Source: JABWCE01 sp964355045 (GTDB lineage: Bacteria; Bacteroidota; Bacteroidia; NS11-12g; UBA9320). Taken from it: 9,108 bases of DNA. Shown here piece after piece: positions 7,766 through 9,108 of the stretch. Positions within the stretch are counted from its first letter, which is position 1. Every line of letters begins with the position of its first letter. Where the stretch lies: NCBI GenBank assembly GCA_964355045.1, contig CAYHCM010000142.1:1-9108 (forward strand). Direction: 5' to 3'. The position numbers and the translations under genes are program-made. The notes beneath the pieces were generated by a model, which worked only from the letters and a program-made list of their open reading frames with translations, did no database searches and was not told the origin of the DNA.

Positions 7766-9108
7766 CCCCATCATATCATACACCTCAACAAAAACTTCCT
7801 TACCCGGATTTTCAATTTCAAGAATAAAATTCCCATCATTTGGATTTGGGTAAATTTTAATCTGCCTTTGGCGGATGGCAATAGCTGAAACACCAACCGT
7901 TACCGAAACCTCTTTACACGTTTTTGAAAAACATCCGGCGGCATTTATCACCTTTAAACAAGCGATATATTTACCCGGATTTTTAGGGTAGGTATATTTC
8001 AAATCAGAACTCGTGGTGGCTGCACTGTCGCCATTGCCGAAAAACCATTTATATTCAGTATTGCCCGGCTGCGAGGCTTTAAAATCAATGACATTATTAA
8101 ATGTACTGAAGGTGAAAGCTGAGACAGGATTGGCATTGACCGATACCGCTTTTGTAACAGAATCGGAACATCCATCTGTATTTTTGCCTGCCAAAGTCAC
8201 ATTAAATGTTTGTGAAACACCACCAATAATATATATATGTGAAGGAGATACTAAAACCGAGTTTTGCCCATCCCCAAATTTCCAGAAATAGCTCAATTTA
8301 TTTATTTCAGCAGAAATGTTTTTGAATCGTACGCTATCATTTTCGCAAACATCATAAACTGTAAAATCAGGTTTGGGGTTAATAAACGTAAGCCGGGATA
8401 TAAGTGTGTCCTTTTTATTTTTATAAAACAGTATCAGGCGTATTGTAAAATTGCCATAGTTGGTATAAACATGCGAGACGTTGGTTATATTAATTGAATA
8501 ATTGCTTTTTGAGACCGTATCACCAAAATCCCATTTTACGGAATCTAAATTCAAATTTTCAGGAATTGAGAAGAATGTTGGTTTGTAAGTACACGATTTG
8601 GTAACTTTAATACTAAGCGATTTGAAGCATCTTAAAATATGAACAGATGCCGAATCTTTTCCGCAAATATTTGAAACAGTTAATTTATAAATACCCGTAT
8701 CTTTTACTACAATGGTTTGGCTTGTAGCTTTTGTATTCCATTTATATGTTACATCATTATTTGTATTTGCCCCATCCAATTTAAGGGATATTGAATCACA
8801 AAAAATACTGTCGGCCGGAAGGATTGCTTTAGGTTTTGTTAAAAATTTCAGACTGATTGTGTCAACAGATGTTCCGCAAATATTGAATACCCTTACCCAA
8901 TATTTCCCGGTTTTTGATACTGTATCCGTTTGTTGAGTTTTGCTTGTTCCCCATTTATATTTATTGAAGAGTGAATTGTTTTTGGCATCCAACACATAAG
9001 TGGATTTATTACAAAATCCGGTGTCTTTTTCTAGGTTAACATTAGGTTTGGTTAATGTTGAAACATTTATGGTATCTTTTTGAAAACACCCGTTTGCATC
9101 TTTCACTT
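7634..9108 (-). CDS. C-terminal part of a third large T9SS-sorted PKD/Ig-like protein (gene C), 5' end cut by window edge
   Basis: The frame is open to the right edge; 490 residues and the stop are visible. The first full codon is GTG, but it sits inside a normal repeat context (VKDANGC), so it is most likely an internal valine rather than a start. Visible: the end of an Ig-like repeat; two similar Ig-like units (about 21-90 and 91-158), each with a cysteine pair 45 residues apart (32/77, 103/148), a tryptophan strand (YKWGTS, YKWNTK) and a GxYxxxVxNICG strand; three PKD domains (KWDFGD 191-196, FWKFGDG 274-280, KWFFGNGD 353-360); and a T9SS type A sorting domain (about 405-490, KIYPNPNDGNF). 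The PKD part is only a distant relative of genes A and B, but the last ~50 residues are identical to B. The linker before the tail carries an unusual IRQRQIK segment encoded by a short palindrome. Likely an exported surface protein; specific function unknown. Confidence 0.92.
   Translation of the reverse strand, partial: VKDANGCFQKDTINVSTLTKPNVNLEKDTGFCNKSTYVLDAKNNSLFNKYKWGTSKTQQTDTVSKTGKYWVRVFNICGTSVDTISLKFLTKPKAILPADSIFCDSISLKLDGANTNNDVTYKWNTKATSQTIVVKDTGIYKLTVSNICGKDSASVHILRCFKSLSIKVTKSCTYKPTFFSIPENLNLDSVKWDFGDTVSKSNYSINITNVSHVYTNYGNFTIRLILFYKNKKDTLISRLTFINPKPDFTVYDVCENDSVRFKNISAEINKLSYFWKFGDGQNSVLVSPSHIYIIGGVSQTFNVTLAGKNTDGCSDSVTKAVSVNANPVSAFTFSTFNNVIDFKASQPGNTEYKWFFGNGDSAATTSSDLKYTYPKNPGKYIACLKVINAAGCFSKTCKEVSVTVGVSAIAIRQRQIKIYPNPNDGNFILEIENPGKEVFVEVYDMMGRLVKMVTKVEKATFLDLEVEAGIYLVRVNNGGVFWNQRVVVGY
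7860..7876. repeat. Short palindrome within the gene C linker
   Basis: ATCTGCCTTTGGCGGAT has 7-base arms (ATCTGCC and GGCGGAT) around TTT, with one G-T type mismatch. It encodes part of the IRQRQIK linker between the last PKD domain and the sorting domain. The corresponding linkers of genes A and B have unrelated sequences without this palindrome. It could be a small mobile palindromic element or chance; no second copy was found in the window. Confidence 0.45.

Noticed and set aside
9104..9106. GTG as the start codon of gene C
   Set aside because: The reading frame stays open to the window edge and the residues (VKDANGC) match the middle of a usual surface-protein repeat, so this is an internal valine and the protein continues upstream.
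1..9108. CRISPR array, tRNA, rRNA, insertion sequence or phage genes
   Set aside because: No regular short repeats with spacers, no tRNA-like folding, no rRNA signature and no transposase-like protein were seen; nearly the whole window is coding for the three surface proteins.

Overview
The window looks like chromosomal DNA from a member of the Bacteroidota. All three real genes lie on the minus strand and encode very large secreted, modular proteins. The two whose C-termini are complete end in a type IX secretion system (T9SS) type A sorting domain, with the IYPNPNDGNF and EVYDMMGRLV motifs; the third shows the start of the same domain before the window ends. T9SS is confined to this phylum. 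Strings of Ig-like and PKD domains, GD(T/S)I-type motifs and A+T-rich DNA fit the same assignment. The genus cannot be named from what is visible.

Layout, read in the direction of transcription (right to left). Gene C (9108 to 7634) enters from the right edge. Only its last 490 residues are visible: two Ig-like units, three PKD domains and the T9SS tail. After a 111-base spacer comes gene B (7522 to 3779), complete at 1247 residues: signal peptide, SBBP-like beta-propeller, five Ig-like domains, three PKD domains and the T9SS tail. After a 126-base spacer comes gene A (3652 to the left edge), a close paralogue of B that is open throughout and lacks only about its last 23 residues and stop.

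A and B with their spacers form a tandem duplication. The start regions and the two spacers are displaced by exactly 3855 bases. The Ig/PKD part is displaced by 3849 bases, because gene A is net two codons shorter inside the propeller. The C-terminal ends tell another story: B and C share a 155-base perfectly identical tract covering the last ~43 codons and the start of the spacer, while A differs clearly there. The array is therefore mosaic, which points to recombination or gene conversion between paralogues.

Inferred role: the proteins would cross the inner membrane by Sec and the outer membrane by T9SS, then be attached to or released from the cell surface. They are probably adhesin-like or ligand-binding. 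No enzymatic domain, toxin, transposase, phage gene, CRISPR array, tRNA or rRNA is visible. I see no clearly new biological system. The points of interest are the mosaic paralogue array, the shifted start codon of gene A, an in-frame hexanucleotide repeat, a small palindrome inside gene C, and indels confined to the propeller.
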